A stretch of 64,000 bases of DNA from B1 sp034439755 (GCA_034439755.1 JAWXAZ010000140.1:19427-83426), one strand, 5' to 3'. Shown: positions 42,933 to 52,884, counted from the stretch's first letter. A program made the numbers and translations. Notes: generated by a model from the sequence alone, not told the origin.

Positions 42933-44655
42933 AAACAGTTTCACTTCCCGATTCATTTTTAATCTTTAAAAAATAAATTCCTATCGGAAAATCATTTGGC
43001 GAAAATTGATGTTGCGCTTTTGGTTTGGTTGAAGATAACATGCACTTTCCATTAACATCTAAGACCTCAAAACTCACCAGTTGATTAGAAGCATTCAACA
43101 ACATTAAATCGCCTTTACCATGTGCAAAACCCTCGCTGTTTATAAGCTTTAAGCCCTTTTCTAATTCTTTGGCCGAACCAAATCCAGTTACCAAAAAACC
43201 CCTTTGCACCATTCGCGGTTTAAGGATGTTAAAATGCGCATATCCATTTAGCAAACTATCTGTTTGGATCAACAAATCGGCAGCGTCTTGCATGGTCATA
43301 TTGTTGCCATAACTGTACACAGAATTTAACAACAAACGCGTTATAATATCTCTTCCTAAATCCTCACTTAAATCATTGAGCATGCTGCTCCAAATAAGAG
43401 AAGAAGTATAAAAATCGCCACTCAAATCCTTGGGATATACGTTTGTACTGTTGGCATCTCGACCCGACCAAAATTCATTGTGTCCATCCCAATTAAAGAC
43501 CCATCTCCAGTTATAAGAACTAATTGCCTTTGAATATTGACACGCCATAAAATCGCAATTGGCCTCCTCTATAGCCAACCGTTCGTTGCCATTTACGGTG
43601 TTTGGTGCCAGAAAATAATTGATGCCATGGGTATATTCATGGATAATTACATCGGCATCCTCGGCATCTGGAACCCCGCCAGTGCCATAGTATAAGGAGG
43701 GGTTTAAGGTTGAATAAGAGAACCTCGATTGATCTTGACCTTGATACGCTGTGGGGTCTGTTAAAATGGCCTGCATGCCCGTTAAAGGCAAGGCAATTGT
43801 CTTTAAGTAATTGCGATATGTCTCTACATGATAGAGCACATTAAACTCTCTAAATTCGGTTTGACTTCTATTAAAAGAAAAGTTGGCATGGGTAGATTGA
43901 AACACCTTTTGCGAAGGTGATTCCAAATCTTGCATAATTAAGTAAGGCGATGCTGCATAAAAGGTATCATTAGAAAATTTCAATGTGGTAGAAAACACCT
44001 TCATTTGGCCAGCTAATTCGGCGGTGTTTAAGCCATTGCTATGCTTCCATAAACCATCTTGACCATAAGATTTTTCGGCAGAAGTAAGTGGATCGGGATT
44101 AAAAATAGTGGTTTTAATAAGGGTATCTTTTTTCACAAATAAATCGAGCATGCGGGTAAAAACTACCGAACCTTTTTCATCCTTCAATATTTCTTCCATT
44201 TCTCCTAAGGCATTTTTTTCCTTGGCATATTGTAGCAATTTAAAAGACTGTTTGTGCCAATAAAAACAAAGAGTTTGGTCTGAACCAAAAGCATTTACCG
44301 TTGAAATTGACAAGACAGTATGTATTGGTATAAAGGAATTAAACTTGCTTAATACAGTGCCATCAAAGGCGATGTTAACTTTATAAAAAGCACCATACAC
44401 TTTATATCCTAGGTGAAATTGAACAAACTGGTAATGCTTGGCAAAGCTACTGGTCTGAACCGATTCTAGCTGGTAGGAATTTTGATTTTGACTTAACCAA
44501 GAACAGGTTGATAACAAATCATGCTCGGCTTGTTGGCGTGTGGGGTCAACAGAAACCATGGCTTGGTTCAAACCGAAACCAAATGATTTAAAAGAACTGT
44601 TGCTTAGCCCAAAAAAGGCCAACATAACCAAGAGAATTTTTATACTTTTTTTCAT
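42910..44655 (-). CDS. Secreted zinc metallopeptidase (M36-like) with T9SS sorting tail
   Basis: A secreted gluzincin-type peptidase of 581 aa. A signal peptide (about 1-20) and an N-terminal pro-region (about 25-180) precede the catalytic domain. The zinc motif is HEYTH (HExxH) near residue 329, with the third ligand Glu downstream in LAIEEANCDF. The C-terminus (from FEVLDVNGKCML to FKLMRLN) has the T9SS type A sorting pattern, so export would be by the T9SS. The M36 (fungalysin) label is the best guess; M4-like is the alternative. The 3' end overlaps the ABC ATPase gene by 23 bp. Confidence 0.8.
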   Translation of the reverse strand: MKKSIKILLVMLAFFGLSNSSFKSFGFGLNQAMVSVDPTRQQAEHDLLSTCSWLSQNQNSYQLESVQTSSFAKHYQFVQFHLGYKVYGAFYKVNIAFDGTVLSKFNSFIPIHTVLSISTVNAFGSDQTLCFYWHKQSFKLLQYAKEKNALGEMEEILKDEKGSVVFTRMLDLFVKKDTLIKTTIFNPDPLTSAEKSYGQDGLWKHSNGLNTAELAGQMKVFSTTLKFSNDTFYAASPYLIMQDLESPSQKVFQSTHANFSFNRSQTEFREFNVLYHVETYRNYLKTIALPLTGMQAILTDPTAYQGQDQSRFSYSTLNPSLYYGTGGVPDAEDADVIIHEYTHGINYFLAPNTVNGNERLAIEEANCDFMACQYSKAISSYNWRWVFNWDGHNEFWSGRDANSTNVYPKDLSGDFYTSSLIWSSMLNDLSEDLGRDIITRLLLNSVYSYGNNMTMQDAADLLIQTDSLLNGYAHFNILKPRMVQRGFLVTGFGSAKELEKGLKLINSEGFAHGKGDLMLLNASNQLVSFEVLDVNGKCMLSSTKPKAQHQFSPNDFPIGIYFLKIKNESGSETVFKLMRLN

Positions 44656-44658
44656 TTA

Positions 44659-45276
44659 TTAATCTATCAAAACGGCTAACTCAATGGGCGCCAAAAAACC
44701 AAAAGACTGCAACGATTCTAGAACCTTGGCTTTATCGGTTGAACATACATCAAAGGTAATACCTGGCGTGGAGGATTGTATATCTGGAAAAAACTTTAGT
44801 TGATTTTGTTTGCAAATTCGAATAATCTCGTGGTGCAAAGTATAATCGCAGGGTTGAAAAGTTCTATGATACAATTTTTTCTCTACCACCGATGCATGCT
44901 CTAAAGCCATACTTGCAGAGGTACCATACGCATAAATCAAACCAGGAACGCCCAATAATTTTCCGCCAAAATATCTTACAACAGCCATCAACACAAAAGT
45001 TAGTTTTTTCTCTTGAAGGGTTCTCAAAATAGGTCGCCCTGCCGTTCCAGAAGGCTCGCGGTCGTCCGAACTTTTTTCAAATTCTCCATCATAACCTAAA
45101 ACGTAAGCCCAACAAACATGGGCCGCAGCATGGTGTTCCTTTCTTAACAATTTTAAAATTTCTCGGGCTTCCTCCTCATCTTTTACTGGAAAAGCAAAAG
45201 CTAAAAAACGACTGCCCTTATCCTTGAATTCGCCTTTATATAATTGCCCTAAAGTTAAATAAGAATCTGGCAGCAT
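44659..45276 (-). CDS. YigZ/IMPACT family protein
   Basis: A member of UPF0029 (YigZ/IMPACT), 205 aa, with a function not firmly known (RNA or ribosome-linked regulation in some members). The signature RFLAFAFPVKDEEEAREILK begins the domain, followed by AHVCWAYVLGYDGEFEKSSDDREPSGTAG (quoted by position 50-80) and VRYFGGKLLGVPGLIYAYG. These blocks are diagnostic. It overlaps the EamA gene by 1 bp and precedes the metallopeptidase by 3 bp, so the three genes may form an operon. Confidence 0.85.
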   Translation of the reverse strand: MLPDSYLTLGQLYKGEFKDKGSRFLAFAFPVKDEEEAREILKLLRKEHHAAAHVCWAYVLGYDGEFEKSSDDREPSGTAGRPILRTLQEKKLTFVLMAVVRYFGGKLLGVPGLIYAYGTSASMALEHASVVEKKLYHRTFQPCDYTLHHEIIRICKQNQLKFFPDIQSSTPGITFDVCSTDKAKVLESLQSFGFLAPIELAVLID

Positions 45277-46133
45277 TACGAAAATGAAATCAAAAGAATG
45301 GCCAAAATTGAAAGCAATAAACCCAACATATTTTTACGCGTTAGGTTTTCTTTAAAGGCCAAAAAAGCCAACAAAGTGCTACCAGCAACTATGCCTATAT
45401 TGTTAATTGGAAATATAAAGGTAGACTCGAATCGCGAAAGCGTTTCAACCAAAAAATACATGCTAAAATAGTTGGGAATGCCTAATAAAACACCCCACAA
45501 GACAGACTTCAAATTAAGCTGAATCTTTTTCATCCACACTTGAATGCTTAAAAAAACAAGTCCAAAGCTCCCTGCAAAAAAGAAAGTAGCAGTAACAATA
45601 TCTTCGGCGGTAAAGGCAGGCACATAATTAGTTTGGAGATATTTCAACAAGGTATCTATTAAACCACTTCCCACAAAAACCACCATAGGCAAGTAAAATA
45701 AATGTCCGTTTTTTGCCTTATCTTTTTCATTGTTGCTTATAAAATAGACCGCAATTAAAGAGCAAATAATTCCCATAGATTTAACCCAACCCATTTGCTC
45801 ATTATAAAAAAAATAAGCCACTAAAACAGGGATAACAACCGACAATTTGGCCGACACCATGCTTGCCGACATGCTTATTTTCTGGGCGGTGAGAGCAATA
45901 AAATAAAAAATACTAATAAACAGAAATCCGAGGCCAGCAGTTATCCAAATCCACTCGGATTGCCATACTTGGGCTTGATAAATTTTATGGGAAGAAAAAT
46001 AGGTTCCCACAAGACAACAAGTTAAATAATTAAAGACAATGGCCAAAAACGTATCTACTTTTTTGATTTCAAAAATCTTAAAAAAACTAACCGTAATGGT
46101 TGAGAAAACAATGCTAAGAATTAAGTAAATCAT
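45276..46133 (-). CDS. EamA/DMT-superfamily membrane transporter
   Basis: A 285-aa inner-membrane protein with about ten hydrophobic segments in two EamA-like halves. Segments such as FLFISIFYFIALTAQKISMS (about residue 70) and the second-half FPINNIGIVAGSTLLAFLAF fit the drug/metabolite transporter fold. The substrate cannot be predicted. The gene overlaps ribD by 4 bp and is followed by the YigZ-like gene with a 1-bp overlap, so it is cotranscribed with both. Confidence 0.8.
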   Translation of the reverse strand: MIYLILSIVFSTITVSFFKIFEIKKVDTFLAIVFNYLTCCLVGTYFSSHKIYQAQVWQSEWIWITAGLGFLFISIFYFIALTAQKISMSASMVSAKLSVVIPVLVAYFFYNEQMGWVKSMGIICSLIAVYFISNNEKDKAKNGHLFYLPMVVFVGSGLIDTLLKYLQTNYVPAFTAEDIVTATFFFAGSFGLVFLSIQVWMKKIQLNLKSVLWGVLLGIPNYFSMYFLVETLSRFESTFIFPINNIGIVAGSTLLAFLAFKENLTRKNMLGLLLSILAILLISFS

Positions 46134-47182
46134 AGGTTAAAATATTGCCTCATTTTTACGCCATCTATTTCCTCTTGCTCGCCTAAACTACCGCCAATTG
46201 TGGGCGCCACAACACCCGTAGAAATATGCTTTGGCGAATAAAAAACAATGGCCTCATCCCAAAGAAGTTGTTCAACCACTGTATTCAACAATTTTGCGCC
46301 ACCCTCAATCACCAAACTTTGAACCCGTTCATGATGCAATTTAGCCAACATTTGTGCTAACCAATCGCTAGAAAAATCCACCTTCAAATAATGCAAATTA
46401 TCCTTTATTAAATCCTTAGAACCATTCACAATAAAAGTCTTTTGAGGGGCATTAAACACCTTTAAATCCAAGGGCAATCGCAACTTTTGATCCAATACCA
46501 CCCTAGCGGGCGCTCTTCCCTCCCAAGCGCGCGCATCCAAAGCCGGATTATCGAGCTCAACCGTATGCGTTGCCACCATAATGGCATCTTCTTGCGTGCG
46601 CCATTTGTGCACCAATTTCTGAACCAAAAATCCCGTAATATGTCGCTCCTTTTCAAATTGCTCTTTCGACATTTTTGTAGCGTCTGGAGACAAGAATCCA
46701 TTTAAAGTTTGCGCCCATTTTAAAATAACATAAGGCCTATGTTTTGTATAACTGCAAATAAAACGCTTATTTAAAGCCAGGCATTTATCTTCTAAAACAC
46801 CCACGCTAACCTTTATCCCTGCATTCCTAAGCAATTCAACCCCTTTACCTGCCACCAAAGGATTTGGATCGCGCATGCCCACCACTACTTCTGGTATGTT
46901 ATGCGCTATAATTAAATTGGCACAAGGTGGTGTTTTTCCATAATGAAAACAAGGCTCCAAATTCACATATAAAACAGCCTCCTTTAACAAACTTTTATCC
47001 TTAACATTTTCAATGGCATTTACCTCTGCATGGGCCATACCAAACTGGTGATGCCAGCCTTCGCCAATAATTTTTCCATGTGCAACAACAACCGCCCCTA
47101 CCATTGGATTAGGTGCCACCTTGCCAGAACCCAATCGAGCAAGTTCTAAACACCTTTCCATCCATACATTTTCTTGAAACAT
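46130..47182 (-). CDS. ribD: Bifunctional riboflavin deaminase/reductase RibD
   Basis: Catalyses the deamination and ring-opened sugar reduction steps of riboflavin synthesis. The N-terminal cytidine-deaminase-like domain (about 1-145) has the zinc site HAEVNAI and PCFHYGKTPPC. The C-terminal reductase domain (about 150-350) begins RPYVILKWAQTLNG and has VIEGGAKLL near the end. I take ATG 47182 (MFQENVWMERCLELA); a TTG at 47185 is one codon upstream. Length 350 aa. The upstream minus strand reads TAAATTCG 6 nt before the ATG, a near match to a -7 box. Confidence 0.94.
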   Translation of the reverse strand: MFQENVWMERCLELARLGSGKVAPNPMVGAVVVAHGKIIGEGWHHQFGMAHAEVNAIENVKDKSLLKEAVLYVNLEPCFHYGKTPPCANLIIAHNIPEVVVGMRDPNPLVAGKGVELLRNAGIKVSVGVLEDKCLALNKRFICSYTKHRPYVILKWAQTLNGFLSPDATKMSKEQFEKERHITGFLVQKLVHKWRTQEDAIMVATHTVELDNPALDARAWEGRAPARVVLDQKLRLPLDLKVFNAPQKTFIVNGSKDLIKDNLHYLKVDFSSDWLAQMLAKLHHERVQSLVIEGGAKLLNTVVEQLLWDEAIVFYSPKHISTGVVAPTIGGSLGEQEEIDGVKMRQYFNL

Positions 47183-47225
47183 CAAAGGCGAATTTAGGAA
47201 TTCCTACAAGAAATAAAAGGCAAAA

Positions 47226-47259
47226 AAAAACGCCAAATAAAAATTTATCTGGCGTTTTT
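47226..47259 (-). terminator. Intrinsic terminator after pruA
   Basis: A stem of 16 bp with one G-T pair: AAAAACGCCA...AAA (47226-47241) against TTTATCTGGCGTTTTT (47244-47259). It begins 3 bp past the pruA stop and ends in a T-run on the minus strand (A-run on the plus). Confidence 0.8.
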
Positions 47260-47262
47260 GTA

Positions 47263-48891
47263 TTAAGCTTCCTTCATAAAATCATACGAATATGCAACCG
47301 GTGGCACAAACGTTTCTTTGATGGTTCGCATGCTTACCCAACGCATCAAGTTTATCATTGCACCCGCTTTATCATTGGTACCACTGGCCCTTGCACCCCC
47401 AAAAGGCTGCTGACCAACTACCGCACCCGTAGGCTTATCATTGATATAAAAATTACCCGCTGCATTTCTCAATTTCCAGGTGGCCAATTCAATTGCGTAC
47501 CTGTCTTGAGCCAAAATTGCGCCTGTTAAAGCATATTCAGATGTACCATCCAATAAATCTAAAGTTTCCTCAAACTTATTTTCATCGTACACATAAATGG
47601 TTAACACTGGCCCAAATAACTCCTCACACATGGTGGTATATTTTGGGTTGCTGGTAACAATAATAGTTGGGTCAATAAACCAGCCTTTCGACTTATCATA
47701 CGTACCACCCGCAATTATTTCACAACTCGCATCCTTCTTTGCATCATCAATATATTGCGCCAATTTATCAAACGATTTTTCATCGATAACCGCATTCACA
47801 AAATTCCTAAAATCCTCAACCGGACCAACCCTAAAGCCAGCCATTTCACGCACCAATTTTGCCTTAACCGCAGGCCACAAATTAGCAGGAACATAAGCCC
47901 TAGAAGCGGCAGAACATTTTTGTCCTTGGTATTCAAACGAGCCCCTCAACAAGGCAGTTACCAATACTTCGGTTTGAGCCGAGGCGTGTGCGATAACGAA
48001 ATCCTTGCCGCCAGTTTCGCCTACAATTCTAGGATAGGTTTTAAATTTATGAATGTTATTACCAATGGTTTTCCAGATACTTTGGAATACCCCCGTAGAA
48101 CCCGTAAAGTGAATGCCAGCAAAATCTGCGTGGTTAAAAATCACCTCCGCAGCAACTGGTCCGCTCGGATAAATTAAATTAATTACACCATCTGGCACAC
48201 CCGCCAATTTAAAAATCTCCATTAACACATTGGCAGAATACACTTGCGTATTGCTTGGCTTCCAAACCACCACATTGCCCATCATGGCAGCCGAGGTAGG
48301 CAAATTACCTGCAATGGCCGTAAAATTAAACGGAGTAAGTGCGTATATAAAACCCTCTAATGGCCTGTATTCAATTCTATTCCAAATGCCCTTTGCCGAT
48401 TGCGGCTGTTCAGCGTAAATCTGACTCATGAAAGACACATTGAATCTTAAAAAATCAATGAATTCGCATGCACTGTCAATTTCTGCCTGGTAGGCATTTT
48501 TGCTCTGACCTAGCATGGTTGCGGCATTCAACTTAGCGCGAAAGGGGCCGGCAATTAAATCTGCAGCCTTCAAAAATATAGCAGCTCTTTGTTCCCAAAT
48601 CATGGCTTCCCACTTTGGCTTAGCTTCTAAAGCAGCGTTTATGGCCATGGTAACATGACTGGCATCACTCACATGAAACTTTCCTAAAACATGTTGATGA
48701 TCGTGGGGAGGCCTAATATCTACCGTTACCCCACTTTTAATTTCTTTACCTCCAATATACATGGGTATGTCTATAGATAAAGACCTTGCTTCTTGAATGG
48801 CATCCTTCAATGCTTTTCTTTCGGCGCTACCAGGAGCGTAATTTAATACCGGTTCATTAACCGGAACAGGAACCTTAAAAAAACCGTTCAT
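47263..48891 (-). CDS. pruA: L-glutamate gamma-semialdehyde dehydrogenase
   Basis: Oxidises glutamate semialdehyde / P5C to glutamate, the second step of proline catabolism. It is an aldehyde dehydrogenase of 542 aa. Blocks: IYALTPFNFTAIAGNLP, FTGSTGVFQSIWKT (cofactor loop), VGETGGKDFVIAH with catalytic-region Glu, FEYQGQKCSAASRAYVP with the nucleophile Cys, and PFGGARASGTNDKAG near the C-terminus. ATG 48891 (MNGFFKVPVPVNEP) is the family start; a codon at 48918 would add nine residues. A -7 box lies at 48916-48923. No proline dehydrogenase gene is adjacent. Confidence 0.94.
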   Translation of the reverse strand: MNGFFKVPVPVNEPVLNYAPGSAERKALKDAIQEARSLSIDIPMYIGGKEIKSGVTVDIRPPHDHQHVLGKFHVSDASHVTMAINAALEAKPKWEAMIWEQRAAIFLKAADLIAGPFRAKLNAATMLGQSKNAYQAEIDSACEFIDFLRFNVSFMSQIYAEQPQSAKGIWNRIEYRPLEGFIYALTPFNFTAIAGNLPTSAAMMGNVVVWKPSNTQVYSANVLMEIFKLAGVPDGVINLIYPSGPVAAEVIFNHADFAGIHFTGSTGVFQSIWKTIGNNIHKFKTYPRIVGETGGKDFVIAHASAQTEVLVTALLRGSFEYQGQKCSAASRAYVPANLWPAVKAKLVREMAGFRVGPVEDFRNFVNAVIDEKSFDKLAQYIDDAKKDASCEIIAGGTYDKSKGWFIDPTIIVTSNPKYTTMCEELFGPVLTIYVYDENKFEETLDLLDGTSEYALTGAILAQDRYAIELATWKLRNAAGNFYINDKPTGAVVGQQPFGGARASGTNDKAGAMINLMRWVSMRTIKETFVPPVAYSYDFMKEA

Positions 48892-48915
48892 AAATGAGCT
48901 TATTTGAATATGGCT

Positions 48916-48923
48916 CAAATATA
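48916..48923 (-). promoter_or_regulatory. Bacteroidota -7 box for pruA
   Basis: The minus strand reads TATATTTG, an exact TAnnTTTG, 24 nt upstream of the ATG at 48891, and thus excludes the longer start at 48918. Confidence 0.45.
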
Positions 48924-48983
48924 CAAACTAAATATTGGCTCCCCAATGTATCCTATAAAATCAAGTAAAATATTGAACGCAAA

Positions 48984-50015
48984 CTATTCTCTAAACACCT
49001 GATGTGTATTGCCATTACCACACTGGCCATCAACTTCATCATAGGTAATTTTAGCCAAATCTCTAATAATATCCTCTTTTGCCTTTAAGTTGGCTCCTTT
49101 AGTCATTATACCCAAAATAAATGGCTTTTTATGGTGAAAAACCAGCGCAAAATGATGCAACTGAATCGACTCTAAATTACTGCTATTGATGCGCTCATCG
49201 CGTTTTCCATATTTCTGTGCTACCACCACGTTGCTTGGAATTCCAGCCCTAATTCCTTTATCGAACTTTGCTTGAGAAAGCAACTTTAGCGCCTTTTCAG
49301 ACATTTCCTTATTTAAAAAAGAGGCATTATACAATATCCTAAAAATTCCAGCATAGGCCTTTACCGTAACAAAGTTTGTATTCTCATTAAATTTTGTTCC
49401 TACATGCATATTTAAGTCGTCAATTGTTTTATAAACCATGCTATCCCCAACCAATTGAAGCAAAAGCAAACTCGCCGCATTATCAGAGTAGCAAATCATT
49501 TGAGTAAGCAAATCATCTACCAAATAATATTTACCGTCTTCCTTTTTAAACCCAGCCTCCTCCTCTATTCCTCCCATCATTTTTGCCGAATAGGTAACAC
49601 CCAATTTTAACACACCAGGATCAGTTTCTGCCCGCTTTAACAAAGTAATCATTAATGGCACTTTAAATAAGCTAGCGGGACTAAAAGTTTCACGTTCATT
49701 TATACCTGTCCACAATCCATTATTTAGATCTCTAAAATAATAACTTACAAATAAATCTGGATGTATTTTTTTTTCCGACTGAATGCGATTTTCAATTTTT
49801 GAACGAAAAGAATTTAGCTCGCTATAATCTAATCCCAATTGTTCAAAATAAGGCAAAGTTGGATTAATGAGGCTGTTGCTAAAAGGCAAATTTTGTACAT
49901 TATTTTGAACTTGAATTCCAGCTTTCTTTTTAGGTTGTTTAGGCAAAAAATAACCAACTAAAAGACCCATAACAAGCAGTAAAAAAGCAAAAATATATTG
50001 CGAAATTTTATTCAT
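48984..50015 (-). CDS. Serine hydrolase, class A beta-lactamase-like fold
   Basis: A 343-aa protein with an N-terminal membrane or signal segment (YIFAFLLLVMGLLVGYFLP). The penicillin-binding-type active site is present: SxxK as SLFK in FSPASLFKVPLM, and SDN in ICYSDNAASLLL. The third motif is not the usual KTG; the corresponding region reads KYGKRDE. It may be a murein hydrolase, esterase or a beta-lactamase-like protein, and should not be called a resistance gene on this evidence. Upstream to 50204 is AT-rich and holds no gene. Confidence 0.75.
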   Translation of the reverse strand: MNKISQYIFAFLLLVMGLLVGYFLPKQPKKKAGIQVQNNVQNLPFSNSLINPTLPYFEQLGLDYSELNSFRSKIENRIQSEKKIHPDLFVSYYFRDLNNGLWTGINERETFSPASLFKVPLMITLLKRAETDPGVLKLGVTYSAKMMGGIEEEAGFKKEDGKYYLVDDLLTQMICYSDNAASLLLLQLVGDSMVYKTIDDLNMHVGTKFNENTNFVTVKAYAGIFRILYNASFLNKEMSEKALKLLSQAKFDKGIRAGIPSNVVVAQKYGKRDERINSSNLESIQLHHFALVFHHKKPFILGIMTKGANLKAKEDIIRDLAKITYDEVDGQCGNGNTHQVFRE

Positions 50016-50204
50016 TTTAAACTATTAATATCTTCAATTCTATAGGTTTTAAGGCAACTCAGCAAACAGAATCTAATAATTAATTTTCTTTTAATCAAAA
50101 TAAATTCAATATAGCATAAAGACTATAATTACATCCTTTAAATTCAAGGCATTAGCCATTTATTAATATTTTCTAAATTAATAAATGCTTAAAGAAAAAG
50201 GAGG

Positions 50205-50858
50205 CTATAAAGGGTATTTTAAAGATGCAATAACGATATCAACCGGCTCATTTTTTACTGGATGTACAAACCTTAATTCGGTTGATTGAAGTGCAATATA
50301 ATTATCTTCAAAAGGAAAACTTGCTCCATATTTTTTATCCCCTAAAATGGGACAACCCATGGCCGATAATTGTGCTCTAATTTGATGCTTTCTCCCTGTA
50401 AGCAATTCAATTTTTAACAAAGAATGTTTGCCCTTGCTAACGAGCAAACTGTAGTTCAATTGAGCCTTTTCAGAACCTTTTACTTCCGAGGTAAAAGCCT
50501 TGGTAAAGTTTTTATTTTCGTCTCTTCTAAGCCAATGAGTTAACAAGCCACTTTGGGAGGGCAATTTATTTTCTACCCAAACTTCATATATTTTCTCGAC
50601 TTTTCTATGTTGAAAAATCTCATTCATGCGCACCAATGACTTGCTTGTTTTGGCAAATAACACAATGCCTTCTACAGGCATATCTAACCTATGAATTACG
50701 CCTAAAAAAATAGCACCTGGCTTATCGTAGGTTACTTTGATATAAGCCTTCACTTCGTCCTCTAGCGACAAGGGTTTACCGGGTTCGGGCTGTACAGTTT
50801 GACCCGATTTCTTAAATGCAGCAATTAAGTGATTATCCTCAAATAAAATCTCTACCAT
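50205..50858 (-). CDS. RluA-family pseudouridine synthase
   Basis: Isomerises uridine to pseudouridine in rRNA or tRNA. The catalytic Asp is in the family block GVIHRLDMPVEGIVLFAKTS near residue 55. KIYEVWVEN is the next block, and LLTGRKHQIRAQL the C-terminal RNA-contact region. It is 217 aa with no S4 domain, the short RluA type, so the target site is not predictable. ATG at 50858. Confidence 0.9.
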   Translation of the reverse strand: MVEILFEDNHLIAAFKKSGQTVQPEPGKPLSLEDEVKAYIKVTYDKPGAIFLGVIHRLDMPVEGIVLFAKTSKSLVRMNEIFQHRKVEKIYEVWVENKLPSQSGLLTHWLRRDENKNFTKAFTSEVKGSEKAQLNYSLLVSKGKHSLLKIELLTGRKHQIRAQLSAMGCPILGDKKYGASFPFEDNYIALQSTELRFVHPVKNEPVDIVIASLKYPL

Positions 50859-50912
50859 AACATAATTATTGGATCAAAAAGAAACCAAAAGGTTTTAAAG
50901 ATAAACCGCCTC

Positions 50913-51728
50913 TTAATATTGTTCCTTCTGGTTAGGAAAATCAACTGATTTTACATCGGCCACATAATGCTCAACCGCCGTTTTAATTTCGTCATATAAA
51001 TTTAAATATCTGCGCAAGAATTTAGGCGAAAAATCTTTGTTTATGCCCAACATATCATGGCTTACCAAAACTTGTCCGTCTACATCGGGACCAGCGCCAA
51101 TGCCTATCACAGGCACTTTAACCATTTGAGAAACCTGCTTAGCCAACTTAGAAGGAATTTTTTCTAATACAATGGCAAAGCAACCTGCTTCCTCTAAAAG
51201 TCGTGCATCGTGCAACAATTTCTGAGCCTCGGCATCTTCCTTTGCCCTTACTTCATAAGTCCCAAATTTATAAATGCTTTGAGGGGTTAGTCCCAAATGC
51301 CCCATCACAGGAATACCGGCAGTTAAAATCCGTTTAATAGATTCAACAACCTCCTCGCCACCTTCTAATTTTACGGCATGCGCCTCGGCCTCTTTCATAA
51401 TGCGGATTGATGAAATTAAGGCTTCTTTAGAATTGCCTTGGTATGAACCAAAAGGCAAGTCGACCACTACCAATGACCTGTCTACAGCCCTAATAACCGA
51501 GGCTGCATGAGAAATCATTTCATCCAAAGTTATTGGCAAAGTGGTTTCGTGACCGTGCATCACATTGGATGCCGAATCGCCCACCAATAAAACATCCACT
51601 CTAGCGGCATCAAAAATTTTAGCCATGCTATAGTCGTAAGCCGTTAGCATAGAGATTTTTTCTCCACGCATTTTCATTTCAATAAGGGTATGCGTGGTAA
51701 CCTTTTTAACTTCTTTGTGAATACTCAT
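50913..51728 (-). CDS. panB: 3-methyl-2-oxobutanoate hydroxymethyltransferase
   Basis: Transfers a hydroxymethyl group to alpha-ketoisovalerate to make ketopantoate, the first step of pantothenate and CoA synthesis. Blocks: SMLTAYDYSMAKIFD, LVGDSASNVMHG (metal ligand Asp), LPFGSYQ, AHAVKLEGG, GIPVMGHLGLTPQS, and FAIVLEKIPSKLA with the catalytic Glu. ATG 51728 (MSIHKEVKKVTTHTL) is preferred; 51749 would add seven residues that are not family sequence. The length of 271 aa is usual. A -7 box is at 51747-51754. Confidence 0.95.
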   Translation of the reverse strand: MSIHKEVKKVTTHTLIEMKMRGEKISMLTAYDYSMAKIFDAARVDVLLVGDSASNVMHGHETTLPITLDEMISHAASVIRAVDRSLVVVDLPFGSYQGNSKEALISSIRIMKEAEAHAVKLEGGEEVVESIKRILTAGIPVMGHLGLTPQSIYKFGTYEVRAKEDAEAQKLLHDARLLEEAGCFAIVLEKIPSKLAKQVSQMVKVPVIGIGAGPDVDGQVLVSHDMLGINKDFSPKFLRRYLNLYDEIKTAVEHYVADVKSVDFPNQKEQY

Positions 51729-51746
51729 GCAAATAAAATTGAAATT

Positions 51747-51754
51747 CAAAGGTA
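51747..51754 (-). promoter_or_regulatory. Bacteroidota -7 box for panB
   Basis: The minus strand reads TACCTTTG, an exact TAnnTTTG, 18 nt upstream of the ATG at 51728. Confidence 0.4.
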
Positions 51755-51830
51755 GCCATAAAACCTAAAATCAAATTCTGTTGACTAAGTATTTTTGAAA
51801 GACAAACTTTTTTATCTTAAATTGCACACA

Positions 51831-52793
51831 ATGAAATTATTTAAAACACTATTATTCATTACCTTACTTTTACCATTAGGATGCAAAAATGATATAGACA
51901 TTAATGCGCCCTACAAAGATGTAGCCATTGTATATGGTTTTTTGGATCAAAACGAACCCATACAATATATAAGAATCCAAAAATTATATCAAAACTCGAG
52001 CACCTCAAACACCAGTGAGGGCGCCAATATTGCCGATTCTTTGTATTTTGATTCATTGGTGGTAAAGTTGGTTAATATAGTAACGAAGGACACTTTTACC
52101 TGTATTAAAGTGGATTCAATTCCTAAAAATTTGGGCTTTTTCTCTTCGGCCAAAAACACCCTTTATGCCTGTACTTTTCCAAAAAATAATTTAGCAAATG
52201 AATTGTTTGAGTTAAGAATTTTTTACCCTAAAAAGAATGCCCTTTTTATTTCAAGAACCAATATAGTTAAAGACGCTGTTATTCCTTTTAGAAAAGTAGT
52301 GTTAAAAACAGTTCCAGCCAACCACATCTTTTCTTTTAAATTTACTACCGCCAAAAATGCTGCTATGTACGACTTAACCATTCGGTATTTTTATAAAGAG
52401 ATGGATGCAGCCGACAACAGTATTTATGAAATAAAACACATAGATTACTCGGTAGCAAAAGGCAAATTGTATCCAGCAGAATCGGATCGAACCGAAAATA
52501 TTGGCAGCAGAACCTACATAGACTACCTTAAATTAAGGATACCCAACGATGTTACTAAAAAGCGTACAAGCATTGGCATTACCTACATGGCTTATGGCGG
52601 ATCAGAAGAGTTTCAAACCATGCTCGATTTAAGCAGCCCTAACCTTTCCATAGCCCAAAAGAACCCAGAATTTTCTAATATATCTAATGGCTTAGGAATT
52701 TTCACAAGCAGAAACTATGTTTCTACGATAATGGAAATTGACCCCTTTACAGTTTCCTTATTGGGCGATGAATTACCAAACTTTATCGATTAA
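51831..52793 (+). CDS. Uncharacterised lipoprotein
   Basis: A 320-aa protein with a lipoprotein signal sequence (MKLFKTLLFITLLLPLGC; LPLGC is the lipobox at about residue 18). The mature part starts KNDIDINAPYKDVAIVYGFL and is mostly beta strands, as in several Bacteroidota outer-membrane lipoproteins. No domain I can name is present; a DUF4249-like relation is possible but weak. ATG 51831 is chosen because it gives the clean signal peptide; the 51795 codon would add 12 residues. It is separated from dnaK by its promoter region. Confidence 0.7.
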   Translation: MKLFKTLLFITLLLPLGCKNDIDINAPYKDVAIVYGFLDQNEPIQYIRIQKLYQNSSTSNTSEGANIADSLYFDSLVVKLVNIVTKDTFTCIKVDSIPKNLGFFSSAKNTLYACTFPKNNLANELFELRIFYPKKNALFISRTNIVKDAVIPFRKVVLKTVPANHIFSFKFTTAKNAAMYDLTIRYFYKEMDAADNSIYEIKHIDYSVAKGKLYPAESDRTENIGSRTYIDYLKLRIPNDVTKKRTSIGITYMAYGGSEEFQTMLDLSSPNLSIAQKNPEFSNISNGLGIFTSRNYVSTIMEIDPFTVSLLGDELPNFID

Positions 52794-52884
52794 ACTGTCA
52801 TATTTTCTGCCATAGGGGCAGCATTTATTCCTCTATAAAATTAAAATCTGCCAGAAAATGGTCAAAACTGCCGAGAAAATAGCT

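Noticed and set aside
48984..50015. Beta-lactamase resistance gene
   Set aside because: SxxK and SDN motifs are present but the KTG motif is not; this fold covers many non-resistance hydrolases.
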